Part shown: piece by piece, positions 1 to 6,428 of the stretch
Layout: each line of letters begins with the position of its first letter
Numbering within the stretch: the stretch's first letter is position 1
Source: a virus
Length of the DNA: 41,032 nt
IMG/VR virus record: IMGVR_UViG_3300035670_000515
Location: 1-41,032 of that record
Reading direction: 5' to 3' (one strand)
Notes under the pieces: model-generated
The model's database searches: none
What the model was told of the DNA's origin: nothing
Seen by the model: the letters and a program-made list of their open reading frames with translations, nothing else
Position numbers and translations under genes: made by a program

Positions 1-394
1 AAAATATTTCAATTCTTATCCAAAATGCAACGACCTCAAAAAAGATTTCAAAGACGCTTGCAAAGAAATTCGCCATGAAAATTGGGACGAATTATTCCTG
101 GTTTTAGATTGGATAAAAGACAATTGGGGATGGAAGGGTAGCGAACATTATTTTAAGTATTTTGTGAAGTTTAGTGAAAATGAGCCGACAATGGTTCATG
201 AGTTTGGTTTTGAAGATTATGCACGAGACCTTGGCGAAAATTGCTATTTAGACGATATTCGCAGGGACAATGGACACAACCCTATTCTTGACTTTATTGA
301 CTGGGAAGCCTGGGTGGATTTTGTCAAAAATGACTATACCGAAGTAAGCAACCCACTTAATGAAAGCCGTTGTGTTTATTATATAAGTCATTAA
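1..394 (+). CDS. Candidate ArdA-like antirestriction protein, 3' part (cut by window start)
   Basis: This is the C-terminal portion of the gene seen whole at 39065-39673; the reading frame is open from base 2 and ends with TAA at 392-394. The visible part carries an acidic stretch with FGFEDYARDLGEN followed by FIDWEAWVDFVKNDYTEV, a layout resembling the C-terminal end of ArdA-type DNA-mimic antirestriction proteins. No function is proven. It is incomplete only because the linear window opens inside the gene; on the circular map it is intact. Confidence 0.8.
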   Translation, partial: KYFNSYPKCNDLKKDFKDACKEIRHENWDELFLVLDWIKDNWGWKGSEHYFKYFVKFSENEPTMVHEFGFEDYARDLGENCYLDDIRRDNGHNPILDFIDWEAWVDFVKNDYTEVSNPLNESRCVYYISH

Positions 395-399
395 TATTT

Positions 400-465
400 A
401 TGTATATGAAAAAAGTTCATAATGTTACAAGAAGGGTTTTAGTTTATAGTTTTATAGTTTTATAG
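400..465 (+). CDS. Mini-ORF, 21 residues
   Basis: A very short frame starts ATG-TAT-ATG-AAA-AAA five bases after the previous stop and ends at TAG 463-465, encoding MYMKKVHNVTRRVLVYSFIVL. It uses the TATGTATATGAAAAAA start context also seen at the genes beginning at 805 and 2431, which is the only support. The peptide is basic then hydrophobic. It may be a real micropeptide, or a translated leader whose ribosomes reach the next gene at 470, since its stop lies four bases before that start. The same frame recurs at 39679-39744. Confidence 0.3.
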   Translation: MYMKKVHNVTRRVLVYSFIVL

Positions 466-469
466 TTTT
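443..469 (+). repeat. TTTATAGT tandem repeat leading into a start codon
   Basis: Three perfect copies of the 8-mer TTTATAGT (443-450, 451-458, 459-466) are followed by a variant, TTTATGGG, whose ATG is the start codon at 470. There is no Shine-Dalgarno sequence. The T-rich repeat may be an unstructured ribosome landing site or a slippage-prone leader. Confidence 0.7.
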
Positions 470-781
470 ATGGGTTCAATATCAAAAGGTTTAAAAACAA
501 AACAGAATGGGAAAGTCTGCGTTTTTGAATGTAATGCGGAACACGAAAATAGCAAATATGTTGCTATAAGTACAGCAGAAGTAAGAACGGGAATCAATAA
601 CAACTACAAAGAGTTTAAGAAGCACGCAATGGAAACAAGAGAGCTTTATGATTTTGTAAAAAATTTAGATGAAAAGAACGCTTATATTAGAAACTTTATA
701 AGATTATATGAAGAAGGTAAAACTTACGAAGCTTCGGAATATTTAGACTATGAAGGGATGAAAAAGCGATATAAATTTTAG
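470..781 (+). CDS. Hypothetical early protein, 103 aa
   Basis: I do not recognise this protein. It is a small, charged, soluble-looking protein without membrane segments; the C-terminal half is rich in Lys/Glu/Tyr and predicted-helical in appearance (residues about 45-100). The start at 470 is the first ATG after the TTTATAGT repeats. It sits among a row of similar-sized unknown genes on the same strand that look like early takeover or anti-defence genes by position. The locus recurs at 39749-40060. Confidence 0.7.
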   Translation: MGSISKGLKTKQNGKVCVFECNAEHENSKYVAISTAEVRTGINNNYKEFKKHAMETRELYDFVKNLDEKNAYIRNFIRLYEEGKTYEASEYLDYEGMKKRYKF

Positions 782-804
782 TTATTATTATTATTTTATT
801 TGTT

Positions 805-1167
805 ATGTATATGAAAAAAAAAGGTTACAATAAACAAAGAATAAAATTCGCGTTTATTTTTGATGATAGGTTCAAATACGATAAAAATGGCAAAAAACTT
901 GGATTTGCTGATGAAGCAGAGAAGCACTCAATCAATGAATTAAAACATTTTGCAGAAAATGCTAAACAAAGATTAGAAAATGATGTGTATTTTATAGATA
1001 ATATTTCAGATGATATGCAAATATATGATTTAAGACATATTGATTTTGGTGCAACTCACCAATATAGAGCACAAGTAATTATAAGACCGTATAGTAAAAA
1101 AGCTGCAGAAGTTTATCACCATATAAACAAATACTATCAAAGGTGTAGTTATATTTTAATTAATTAA
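805..1167 (+). CDS. Hypothetical early protein, 120 aa
   Basis: Unrecognised soluble protein. The N-terminus is very basic (MYMKKKGYNKQRIK), followed by a hydrophobic strand FAFIF and a mixed alpha/beta-looking body ending in a Tyr/His-rich segment. Two starts are possible, 805 and 811 (ATG-TAT-ATG); the TATGTATATGAAAAAA context is shared with 400 and 2431. Upstream is only a TTATTATTATT simple repeat, with no Shine-Dalgarno site. The gene recurs at 40084-40446. Confidence 0.7.
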   Translation: MYMKKKGYNKQRIKFAFIFDDRFKYDKNGKKLGFADEAEKHSINELKHFAENAKQRLENDVYFIDNISDDMQIYDLRHIDFGATHQYRAQVIIRPYSKKAAEVYHHINKYYQRCSYILIN

Positions 1168-1191
1168 TTAGTTTGTTTGTTTGTTTAGTTT

Positions 1192-1281
1192 ATGATTGAA
1201 GTTTTGAAATTTGTAGGTGTGTTTTTAGCGCTTGGGTTTGTGGTGCATATAATATGCAAATATGATGCACGCGATAAATAG
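1192..1281 (+). CDS. Small single-pass membrane peptide, 29 aa
   Basis: A 29-codon frame encodes one hydrophobic helix (about residues 4-22, VLKFVGVFLALGFVVHIIC) followed by a charged tail KYDARDK, the layout of a phage membrane micropeptide. It begins 24 bases after the previous stop, right after a GTTT tetranucleotide repeat (1171-1190) of the kind that precedes other starts here, and ends 16 bases before the next likely start at 1298. Function unknown; such peptides can affect the host membrane or superinfection. The copy at 40471-40560 is identical. Confidence 0.5.
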   Translation: MIEVLKFVGVFLALGFVVHIICKYDARDK

Positions 1282-1297
1282 TTTTTTAGTTAAATAT

Positions 1298-1771
1298 ATG
1301 AAAAAAGATTATAGTTTTTTAAATAAAGTGGTTGTGTTTGATAATCAAGGCAAGACTTTAGATAGGTATACAATTGTTTTTCAAGACGGAAGTAATGCAA
1401 GCAGTAGTACACACCCCACAAGCCCTAATGGATTTTATCAACGCGGCGAGGGTATAAATTACACGCCCCTTGATTTTTATGATGGGGAGCGTTGCCATTT
1501 AACTGACAAAGAGGATATAAAAGCTTATAATAAAGTTAATAAGCACCTTGGAAAATACAAGACTTTTAATGCAATGAAGCGGTTACCAAAGCAAGTATTA
1601 GATTGTATAAAAGAAGATGTTGAGGTTGTTGATGTTTGTGAGGCAATAGAAAATGAATATTATTGCAGTCCACGACCAAAAATAACAGAGGCTTTTTTAA
1701 GAGAAGAGCTTGCGTTCGGTGATAAGCAAATCGAGATTGCGAAAAATTATTGTGGTTTAATTGAATTTTAG
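1298..1771 (+). CDS. Conserved phage hypothetical protein, 157 aa
   Basis: The N-terminal segment VVFDNQGKTLDRYTIVFQDGS, then SPNGFYQRGEG, resembles a small phage/plasmid protein family of unknown function with a 'DNGGKTxDRYTVxF...PxGF' pattern; that is recall of a pattern, not a search. A C-terminal segment of about 60 residues is charged and predicted-helical. I prefer the ATG at 1298 (context AAATATATGAAAAAAG) over 1262, because 1262 would overlap the 29-residue peptide gene ending at 1281. The second copy, cut by the window end (40577-41032), differs by Glu to Ala at 40929. Confidence 0.7.
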   Translation: MKKDYSFLNKVVVFDNQGKTLDRYTIVFQDGSNASSSTHPTSPNGFYQRGEGINYTPLDFYDGERCHLTDKEDIKAYNKVNKHLGKYKTFNAMKRLPKQVLDCIKEDVEVVDVCEAIENEYYCSPRPKITEAFLREELAFGDKQIEIAKNYCGLIEF

Positions 1772-1775
1772 TTTT

Positions 1776-2081
1776 ATGAAAAAAAGAGAGTTATTAATAA
1801 AAAAGCGTTTTGATACGCAAACAGGTATATGGAAGTTAAAAGAAGAATACTTAAATTCAATATATGTTGATAGAATCATTGATTTATTACAAAAGAATGA
1901 TTGTATTATAGGCGGTTTTTCAAATATTGCAGGTGGGGGTATTACATTTTTTACAAAAGACGATAGAAAAAACTGCGTTTGGATATGTGTTGAAGCTACA
2001 CGCAAACAAAGCTGGGCGGAAGTTAGTTATCCAGATTGGAAGCGTGTTTTTGTAAAATTGGAAGAGTTTTTTAAAATTTAA
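1776..2081 (+). CDS. Hypothetical early protein, 101 aa
   Basis: Unrecognised basic protein, MKKRELLIKKRFDTQTG at the N-terminus, with a Gly-rich middle (IIGGFSNIAGGGITFF) and a C-terminal amphipathic end. I chose ATG 1776 over an in-frame ATG at 1761, because 1776 follows the preceding stop (1769-1771) and has the local TTTTATGAAAAAA start context. It lies 3 bases upstream of the next gene, so it is probably co-transcribed with it. Confidence 0.65.
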   Translation: MKKRELLIKKRFDTQTGIWKLKEEYLNSIYVDRIIDLLQKNDCIIGGFSNIAGGGITFFTKDDRKNCVWICVEATRKQSWAEVSYPDWKRVFVKLEEFFKI

Positions 2082-2084
2082 TTT

Positions 2085-2429
2085 ATGTCTATTGAAAAAA
2101 AAGTTGCCGAGGCTACAACTCAAAAAAAGCCTTACAAATTTGGCTACCTTAACGAGCTTATAACTGACGAAGTTGAGTATAAAAAAGCCCACGAGTTGCT
2201 TAATAAAATGGACTGGGCTTTTAGTCCACTTCAAAATGTTAATGACACGGACGGTTGCTATATACAAAGCATTTTATGGTTATGCGACCTTGCGGATGTC
2301 TGGGAACATATGGAAGAGTGCGGGCGTGCGGATTATGAAGGCGGACACGAAGCAAAAGAAATTCAAGCGACTGTAAATTTGATTAATGTTCTTATGGTTG
2401 AAAATGATTTAGAGTTTATTTTTATTTAA
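2085..2429 (+). CDS. Hypothetical early protein, 114 aa
   Basis: Unrecognised acidic protein with several Trp/Cys residues in the middle (LLNKMDWAF, ILWLCDLADVWEHMEECG) and a C-terminal helix rich in Ile/Val/Leu. No signal peptide or membrane segment is evident. The start ATGTCTATTGAA follows AAAATTTAATTT with no Shine-Dalgarno sequence. It is tightly packed between neighbours: 3 bases from the upstream stop and 1 base from the downstream start, which supports one polycistronic early transcript. Confidence 0.7.
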   Translation: MSIEKKVAEATTQKKPYKFGYLNELITDEVEYKKAHELLNKMDWAFSPLQNVNDTDGCYIQSILWLCDLADVWEHMEECGRADYEGGHEAKEIQATVNLINVLMVENDLEFIFI

Positions 2430-2430
2430 T

Positions 2431-2853
2431 ATGTATATGAAAAAATTTATAATAAAAAAAGTAGTGCCAAAAGCAGTTGACACTTGGGAAGTTGAAGCAG
2501 AAAATCAAGGGGATGCAGATTTTGCTATCTATAAACGCTATGACAATGCTATTTTAAAAAAACACGAGACATTTGACGCAGATTATGGAGACGCAGATTT
2601 TACCATTTTTGAAGATGATTTGTCGGGGTATACAAGCGAAGAGTTGCTTTACGAAGTCCACAAACGCCGTAATATTTATATTGAGGGATGGTATAACGCA
2701 TACTACATAAACAAATATACTGGTTTGCCTATGCAATACTGTGATGTTTTTATAAAATGGGATTATGATACTGCCTGCGATGGGGATTTGGAAGTTGCGG
2801 TTGAGCAGTGGCTAGATAAAATGAAAATAAATCTTGACAAATATAATTCTTGA
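2431..2853 (+). CDS. Hypothetical early protein, 140 aa
   Basis: Unrecognised acidic protein. It starts ATG-TAT-ATG-AAA-AAA, so translation could begin at 2431 or 2437. It contains two similar short segments, GDADFAIYKRYD (about residues 27-38) and GDADFTIFEDDL (about 52-63), which look like an internal duplication. The C-terminal half is rich in Tyr and Asp. A promoter for the next gene overlaps its last codons. Confidence 0.7.
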   Translation: MYMKKFIIKKVVPKAVDTWEVEAENQGDADFAIYKRYDNAILKKHETFDADYGDADFTIFEDDLSGYTSEELLYEVHKRRNIYIEGWYNAYYINKYTGLPMQYCDVFIKWDYDTACDGDLEVAVEQWLDKMKINLDKYNS

Positions 2854-2861
2854 TGTATATA
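2834..2861 (+). promoter_or_regulatory. Sigma70-like promoter before the RHH/HU genes
   Basis: TTGACA (2834-2839), a 16-base spacer, then TATATA (2856-2861) preceded by TG, an extended -10. The first spacer bases (AATATAATTC) nearly match those of the minus-strand promoter at 34405-34432. It overlaps the end of the upstream gene and would start transcription about 30 bases before the gene at 2897. Confidence 0.6.
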
Positions 2862-2896
2862 TGTATTGAAGTATTTTATAATTATATTTTTGTTTT

Positions 2897-3115
2897 ATGA
2901 CTAAAGAAAGAAATGATGGAAAAACTGGAGTTAGCTTTAGGATTCCCACGGAGCTTGAAAAAGCTTTTCATAAACACTGTGCTTGGAGGGAAGACCGAAT
3001 AACGAAGTCGGAACTGGTAGCAAAGTTAATCTTAGACTTCTTGCAATCGCAAGGGGTGGAGGTGAGCATGTCATCGGAGGAGAAACCCGAAGCCGAAGGT
3101 GACATGTATAGTTAA
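2897..3115 (+). CDS. Ribbon-helix-helix-like small DNA-binding protein, 72 aa
   Basis: The segment TGVSFRIPTELEKAFHKHC followed by ITKSELVAKLILDFLQSQ fits a ribbon-helix-helix fold: a short beta strand (GVSFRIP), a helix, a turn, and a second helix. Proteins of this type are dimeric repressors or accessory DNA binders. The C-terminal tail is acidic (SSEEKPEAEGD). It is the first gene after a promoter and is followed at once by an HU-like gene, so it may autoregulate this promoter; that is inference. Fold assignment is by eye. Confidence 0.6.
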   Translation: MTKERNDGKTGVSFRIPTELEKAFHKHCAWREDRITKSELVAKLILDFLQSQGVEVSMSSEEKPEAEGDMYS

Positions 3116-3142
3116 GTGAGGGTAAATTTTATTATGTTTAGT

Positions 3143-3412
3143 ATGTCTAAAAGTAGAAACGACTTAATCAAGGCAGTCGCAAAAGACCTTGGTAAAACGC
3201 AAGTTGAAGTGTCAGCAATCGTTCAGCATTTCTTTGGTAAAATCAAAGATTCATTGAGCGAAGGTGAAGCAGTTCAAATGATTGGCTTGATGAGTTTTAA
3301 AGTTGTTGATAAAAAAGCAACAGTAAAACGCAACCCGAAAACCGGTGCAACAGTTAATGTTCCTGCAAAAAAGGTTGTAAAAATCAAAGGCGGTTTATTT
3401 TTTAAATTATAA
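3143..3412 (+). CDS. HU/IHF-family DNA-bending protein
   Basis: An 89-residue protein with the HU layout: N-terminal helices (SKSRNDLIKAVAKDLGKTQVEV), a dimerisation helix, then beta strands and the DNA-binding arm with RNPKTGATVNVPAKK, the arm signature including the intercalating Pro after Asn. Members bind and bend DNA non-specifically as dimers and aid replication initiation, packaging or transcription. The frame is open from GTG 3116, but ATGTCTAAA at 3143 gives the standard HU N-terminus and the local TATGTCT start context. It could compact phage DNA or work at the iteron region. Confidence 0.9.
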   Translation: MSKSRNDLIKAVAKDLGKTQVEVSAIVQHFFGKIKDSLSEGEAVQMIGLMSFKVVDKKATVKRNPKTGATVNVPAKKVVKIKGGLFFKL

Positions 3413-3416
3413 TTTT

Positions 3417-3884
3417 ATGAAAAAAACTTGTGGAGCTTTGGTAATCGGCTTTATGATTACCACCAATGTTTATGCTAGTGATAATTTCTTTACAGATATA
3501 AATACTTTTGAAAAAGATATGGGTAAAAAACCCTGTGCTTATTTGAAAGGAGTTATTAAGAGTCATACCACTAAATATTTTACTGCAAAAATGCAGGATA
3601 AGGAATGCCTACAAGTTGTTGAGATGATGTTTAATGTGGTTGAGGCTAACGAGACTAAAGTAAATCCAGACAATGAAAAAGCAGCATATAAGGCAGGATA
3701 CCGTGATGGGAGTGCTAATTGTTCTCACACCTCATCAGTCTTTCAAACAGAAAGCAAACAGTATTGCCCTTCAGTAAGTTGTAGCCAAGTAGAAAGTGAG
3801 TTGCGTAATTGCAAACAACAACTACAAGGTGCAGAGTTCGAAGGTGAGCGTAGAGGCTTTTATCGAGGTCAAATGCAACGCTAA
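3417..3884 (+). CDS. Secreted cysteine-rich protein, 155 aa
   Basis: A signal peptide is clear: MKKTCGALVIGFMITTNVYA with a probable signal peptidase I site before SDN. The mature protein (about 135 residues) has six Cys, arranged to form disulfides in the periplasm, and a charged, predicted-helical C-terminus. I do not recognise a family. It starts four bases after the HU stop. A phage periplasmic protein in the early/middle operon is unusual and could act in superinfection exclusion or envelope modification; this is inference. It ends the operon, followed by a hairpin. Confidence 0.75.
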   Translation: MKKTCGALVIGFMITTNVYASDNFFTDINTFEKDMGKKPCAYLKGVIKSHTTKYFTAKMQDKECLQVVEMMFNVVEANETKVNPDNEKAAYKAGYRDGSANCSHTSSVFQTESKQYCPSVSCSQVESELRNCKQQLQGAEFEGERRGFYRGQMQR

Positions 3885-3909
3885 TATTCTTTAGTGATTG
3901 CTTTGAGCA

Positions 3910-3943
3910 GTGGCTACGGGAGGAGAGATTTTTTCGTAGCCAC
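3910..3943 (+). other. Strong hairpin between operons (possible terminator or RNA element)
   Basis: A perfect 9-bp inverted repeat GTGGCTACG (3910-3918) / CGTAGCCAC (3935-3943) encloses a 16-base loop starting GGAGGAGAG and ending in six T. It lies just after the secreted-protein gene. There is no U-run after the stem on either strand, so it is not a classic intrinsic terminator; the purine/T-rich loop can also extend the stem by G-U pairs. It may be an attenuating or protective RNA structure. Confidence 0.5.
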
Positions 3944-4032
3944 AAAAACAGCTTTTAAAGGGATATACTATATTATAGCCATCCACAAAATCCCAAAGTC
4001 AATATAAAAGTAAAAATTTAATAAGAAAGTTC

Positions 4033-4064
4033 TTGACTTTTATTTTTATATTGTTTTTTATTAT
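4033..4064 (+). promoter_or_regulatory. Possible promoter of the replication operon
   Basis: TTGACT (4033-4038), in the local context TTCTTGAC shared with the clear promoters, is followed by AT-rich DNA with TATTAT at 4059-4064 (20-base spacing) or TTTTAT at 17. The -35 resembles other promoters here but the -10 spacing is poor. It lies 31 bases before the first gene of the replication block. Confidence 0.4.
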
Positions 4065-4094
4065 GTAAGAACATTTAACATTATTGTTTATTGT

Positions 4095-4292
4095 ATGAAT
4101 AACGAAAATTTAATAACCTGCGATGAGCTGGCCGAGATAATACAAATCGATAGGCAGGTCATACAAAAGTGGGCAAGAGAAAATAAAATACCGAATTACA
4201 AAGTAGGAGTAGGAAAAAGAATTACATACCGATTTGATAAGAATGAAATTTTAGAGTTCTTTAAAAGCCATGATGTAAAAAGCATTTTATAA
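4095..4292 (+). CDS. Excisionase-like (MerR-type) HTH protein, 65 aa
   Basis: Residues 7-62 read as a helix-turn-helix of the excisionase/HTH_17 type: LITCDELAEIIQIDRQVIQKWARENKIPNYKVGVGKRITYRFDKNEILEFF, with the recognition helix around VIQKWARENKIP and the typical 'R-F' wing and EI(L) helix. Such proteins bind DNA as small architectural or regulatory factors. There is no integrase here, so excision is unlikely; a transcriptional or origin-binding role beside the primase gene is more plausible. It opens the replication operon, six bases before the primase. Confidence 0.75.
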   Translation: MNNENLITCDELAEIIQIDRQVIQKWARENKIPNYKVGVGKRITYRFDKNEILEFFKSHDVKSIL

Positions 4293-4298
4293 TTTTGT

Positions 4299-6428
4299 AT
4301 GTCTATGGTGGGAAATGAATTACAAAAAACTATCAAGGCTTTCAAGGAGTTAAAGCTACCGATAGTTAGAACAAAAAACAAAGCTCCAATTGTGAACGCT
4401 TGGCAAAAATTAGCAAGCAACCCCGATGGTTGGTCTGGCAATCTACAAACTGCGACCGAGGCTGGGTTTGTGATCACAGCTGATATTGTTGTGGTTGATG
4501 TAGACCCTAGAAATTTTAATGAAGGCGTAGACAGTTTGGCAGAATTAAGCAAAGCTATTGATTTTGATTTAGAAGCAAACGCAAAATTTTCTACAAGAAC
4601 AGCAAGCGGTGGATTACATTTATACTACAAGAAAAAATCCGACATAAAATTTCCAAATGAATCCGACAAATTCAAAGGCGTTGAATTTAAGCAGATGGGA
4701 CAGCAAGTGCTTATTCCAAATTCTATATTGCCAGACGGTAGAAATTATCAATTAATCAACGCCAATCTTGAGCAACTGCTTGATATTCCGCAAAAGTTCT
4801 ATGAAGTAATCGGGACAAAGTCAGCAAGCAAAGCTATTAACACTGGCTCTGGTTTCAAAAACCATACAACAGATATATTAAGATTAAGACAATTGCTTGA
4901 AAAAACACCACCCGCAAATGAGGGTGAGAATGGAGACAAAGCGACCTACAATGTTTGTTGCCTTGGTAAAGATTACGGCTTGAGTCCAGATGTATTTTTT
5001 GAATTGCTTTGTGAGTGGAACGAAAGATGCAGTCCACCTTGGCAATTAGAAGACTTGAGAACAAAAATGTTAAATGCTTATAGCTACAGCCATAACAAAG
5101 CTGGCTCACATTCCGTAGAAGCGATGTTTGATAATATAGAGCAAAGCTTCCTATCTCCAGAAGACGCAAAGACGCAAGAAGAAGCATTGATTGATTGGCA
5201 GAATGAATTGCAAGTAAATAAAAATGGAGGTTATAAAACCACACTTAAAAACGCCGTCCTGTTTATGAAGCATGACGAACACTTAAAAGGTAAAATTGCT
5301 TTCAATGAATTTTCTGGTGATAAGGTTTGGTTAGAGCCTGCGTATTGGCACAATACTAAAATGAATAGCTACCTCCCGAATGGCAGAATATGGACTGACA
5401 CTGATGCAATCAAGACAAGATATATATTCAACAACTACAATTTTGATGTTGGCACAAATCTCATTTACGAAGCAGTAACAGAATTATCAACATCAAATAA
5501 CTACCATCCAGTTAAAGAATGGCTTGAAAAAAATTCTAAATGGGATGGCACCAAAAGACTTGATACATTTTTCACAAAATATTGTGGAGCGGATGACAAT
5601 GTATATAGCAAAGAAGTGGCAAGAAAAATGTTTTGTGCAATTGTTGCAAGAGTATTTGACCCGGGCTGTAAGTTTGATTACTTGCCTATTTTTGTTGGTA
5701 AGCAAGGCATCGGTAAATCCACCCTATTAAAAATTTTATCAATACATCCCTCTTGGTTTTGCGATAACATAGGCGACATCACGAACGCAAAAGAAGTAAT
5801 ACCACAAACAAGAGGTAAGCTTATTGTTGAATGGCAAGAGCTAGCTTTGTTTAGCAAGATTGATATTAACCATAGCAAAAGCTTTTTATCTACTTCTGTT
5901 GACCGTGTGCGTGAAGCATATCATAGAGAAGCAAAAGATTATCCAAGACAGTTTATAGTAATAGCAACAACCAATCAAGATAAGTTCTTGCTTGACGAAA
6001 CTGGTAATAGGCGTATGCTACCGATTGAATTAAGAGATATTGATACAACGGCAGTTGCGGAAATATTAACGCAGCTATACGCCGAGGCTTTAGAGCTATA
6101 TAGAAAAGGTGAGAAACTTTATATTACGGATAGATACGCATTAGAAATTGCAGAGCAAATCCAATCAGACAGATTCAAGAATGACGAAATCGAAGAAACA
6201 ATTATTGAATGGTTAGATAATATTTCAGACGACCTCAAGCATATTTGCACCAAAGAAAAATTGCAGGTCAATGATGTTATCATCCATGGTTTAAAAGAAT
6301 CACCTACAAAGACAAGAGGATTAGCAAACCGGGTGTCAAATATATTGCGTAGATTAGGTTATCAAAGACAATCTTATCGTATGGATGGCAAGATAAAACA
6401 AGGGTTTGTGAAAAAGTTTAGTTTATGA
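4299..6428 (+). CDS. Bifunctional primase-polymerase / VirE-type helicase
   Basis: A 709-residue replication protein. The N-terminal third looks like a PrimPol (bifunctional DNA primase/polymerase) domain: VVVDVDPRN around residues 64-72 supplies catalytic acidic residues, followed by SGGLHLYY and VEFK...QQVLIPNS. The C-terminal half matches the VirE/D5-type P-loop helicase family: Walker A GKQGIGKST around 467-475, then VEWQELALF, and an ATTNQDKFLLDETGNRRMLPIEL sensor/arginine-finger stretch. It should prime and unwind DNA at the fork, serving the family A polymerase at 11705. Its last four bases (ATGA) overlap the start of the transporter gene, showing translational coupling. Confidence 0.9.
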   Translation: MSMVGNELQKTIKAFKELKLPIVRTKNKAPIVNAWQKLASNPDGWSGNLQTATEAGFVITADIVVVDVDPRNFNEGVDSLAELSKAIDFDLEANAKFSTRTASGGLHLYYKKKSDIKFPNESDKFKGVEFKQMGQQVLIPNSILPDGRNYQLINANLEQLLDIPQKFYEVIGTKSASKAINTGSGFKNHTTDILRLRQLLEKTPPANEGENGDKATYNVCCLGKDYGLSPDVFFELLCEWNERCSPPWQLEDLRTKMLNAYSYSHNKAGSHSVEAMFDNIEQSFLSPEDAKTQEEALIDWQNELQVNKNGGYKTTLKNAVLFMKHDEHLKGKIAFNEFSGDKVWLEPAYWHNTKMNSYLPNGRIWTDTDAIKTRYIFNNYNFDVGTNLIYEAVTELSTSNNYHPVKEWLEKNSKWDGTKRLDTFFTKYCGADDNVYSKEVARKMFCAIVARVFDPGCKFDYLPIFVGKQGIGKSTLLKILSIHPSWFCDNIGDITNAKEVIPQTRGKLIVEWQELALFSKIDINHSKSFLSTSVDRVREAYHREAKDYPRQFIVIATTNQDKFLLDETGNRRMLPIELRDIDTTAVAEILTQLYAEALELYRKGEKLYITDRYALEIAEQIQSDRFKNDEIEETIIEWLDNISDDLKHICTKEKLQVNDVIIHGLKESPTKTRGLANRVSNILRRLGYQRQSYRMDGKIKQGFVKKFSL

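Larger units (their letters stand above)
1..1753. repeat. Terminal redundancy, left copy
   Basis: The first 1753 bases match 39280-41032, with one difference that I can see: A at 1650 versus C at 40929, changing Glu to Ala in the protein starting at 1298. The repeat shows either that the assembly ran around a circular or concatemeric genome, or that the virion DNA has long direct terminal repeats. The genes inside are therefore the same loci counted twice. Confidence 0.95.

Noticed and set aside
288-293. TTGACT as promoter -35
   Set aside because: It is inside the ArdA-like coding region and no -10 or gene start follows at a sensible distance.
4095-4292. Temperate phage excisionase
   Set aside because: The fold is excisionase-like but no integrase, repressor or attachment site is visible, so it is more likely a regulator or replication accessory.
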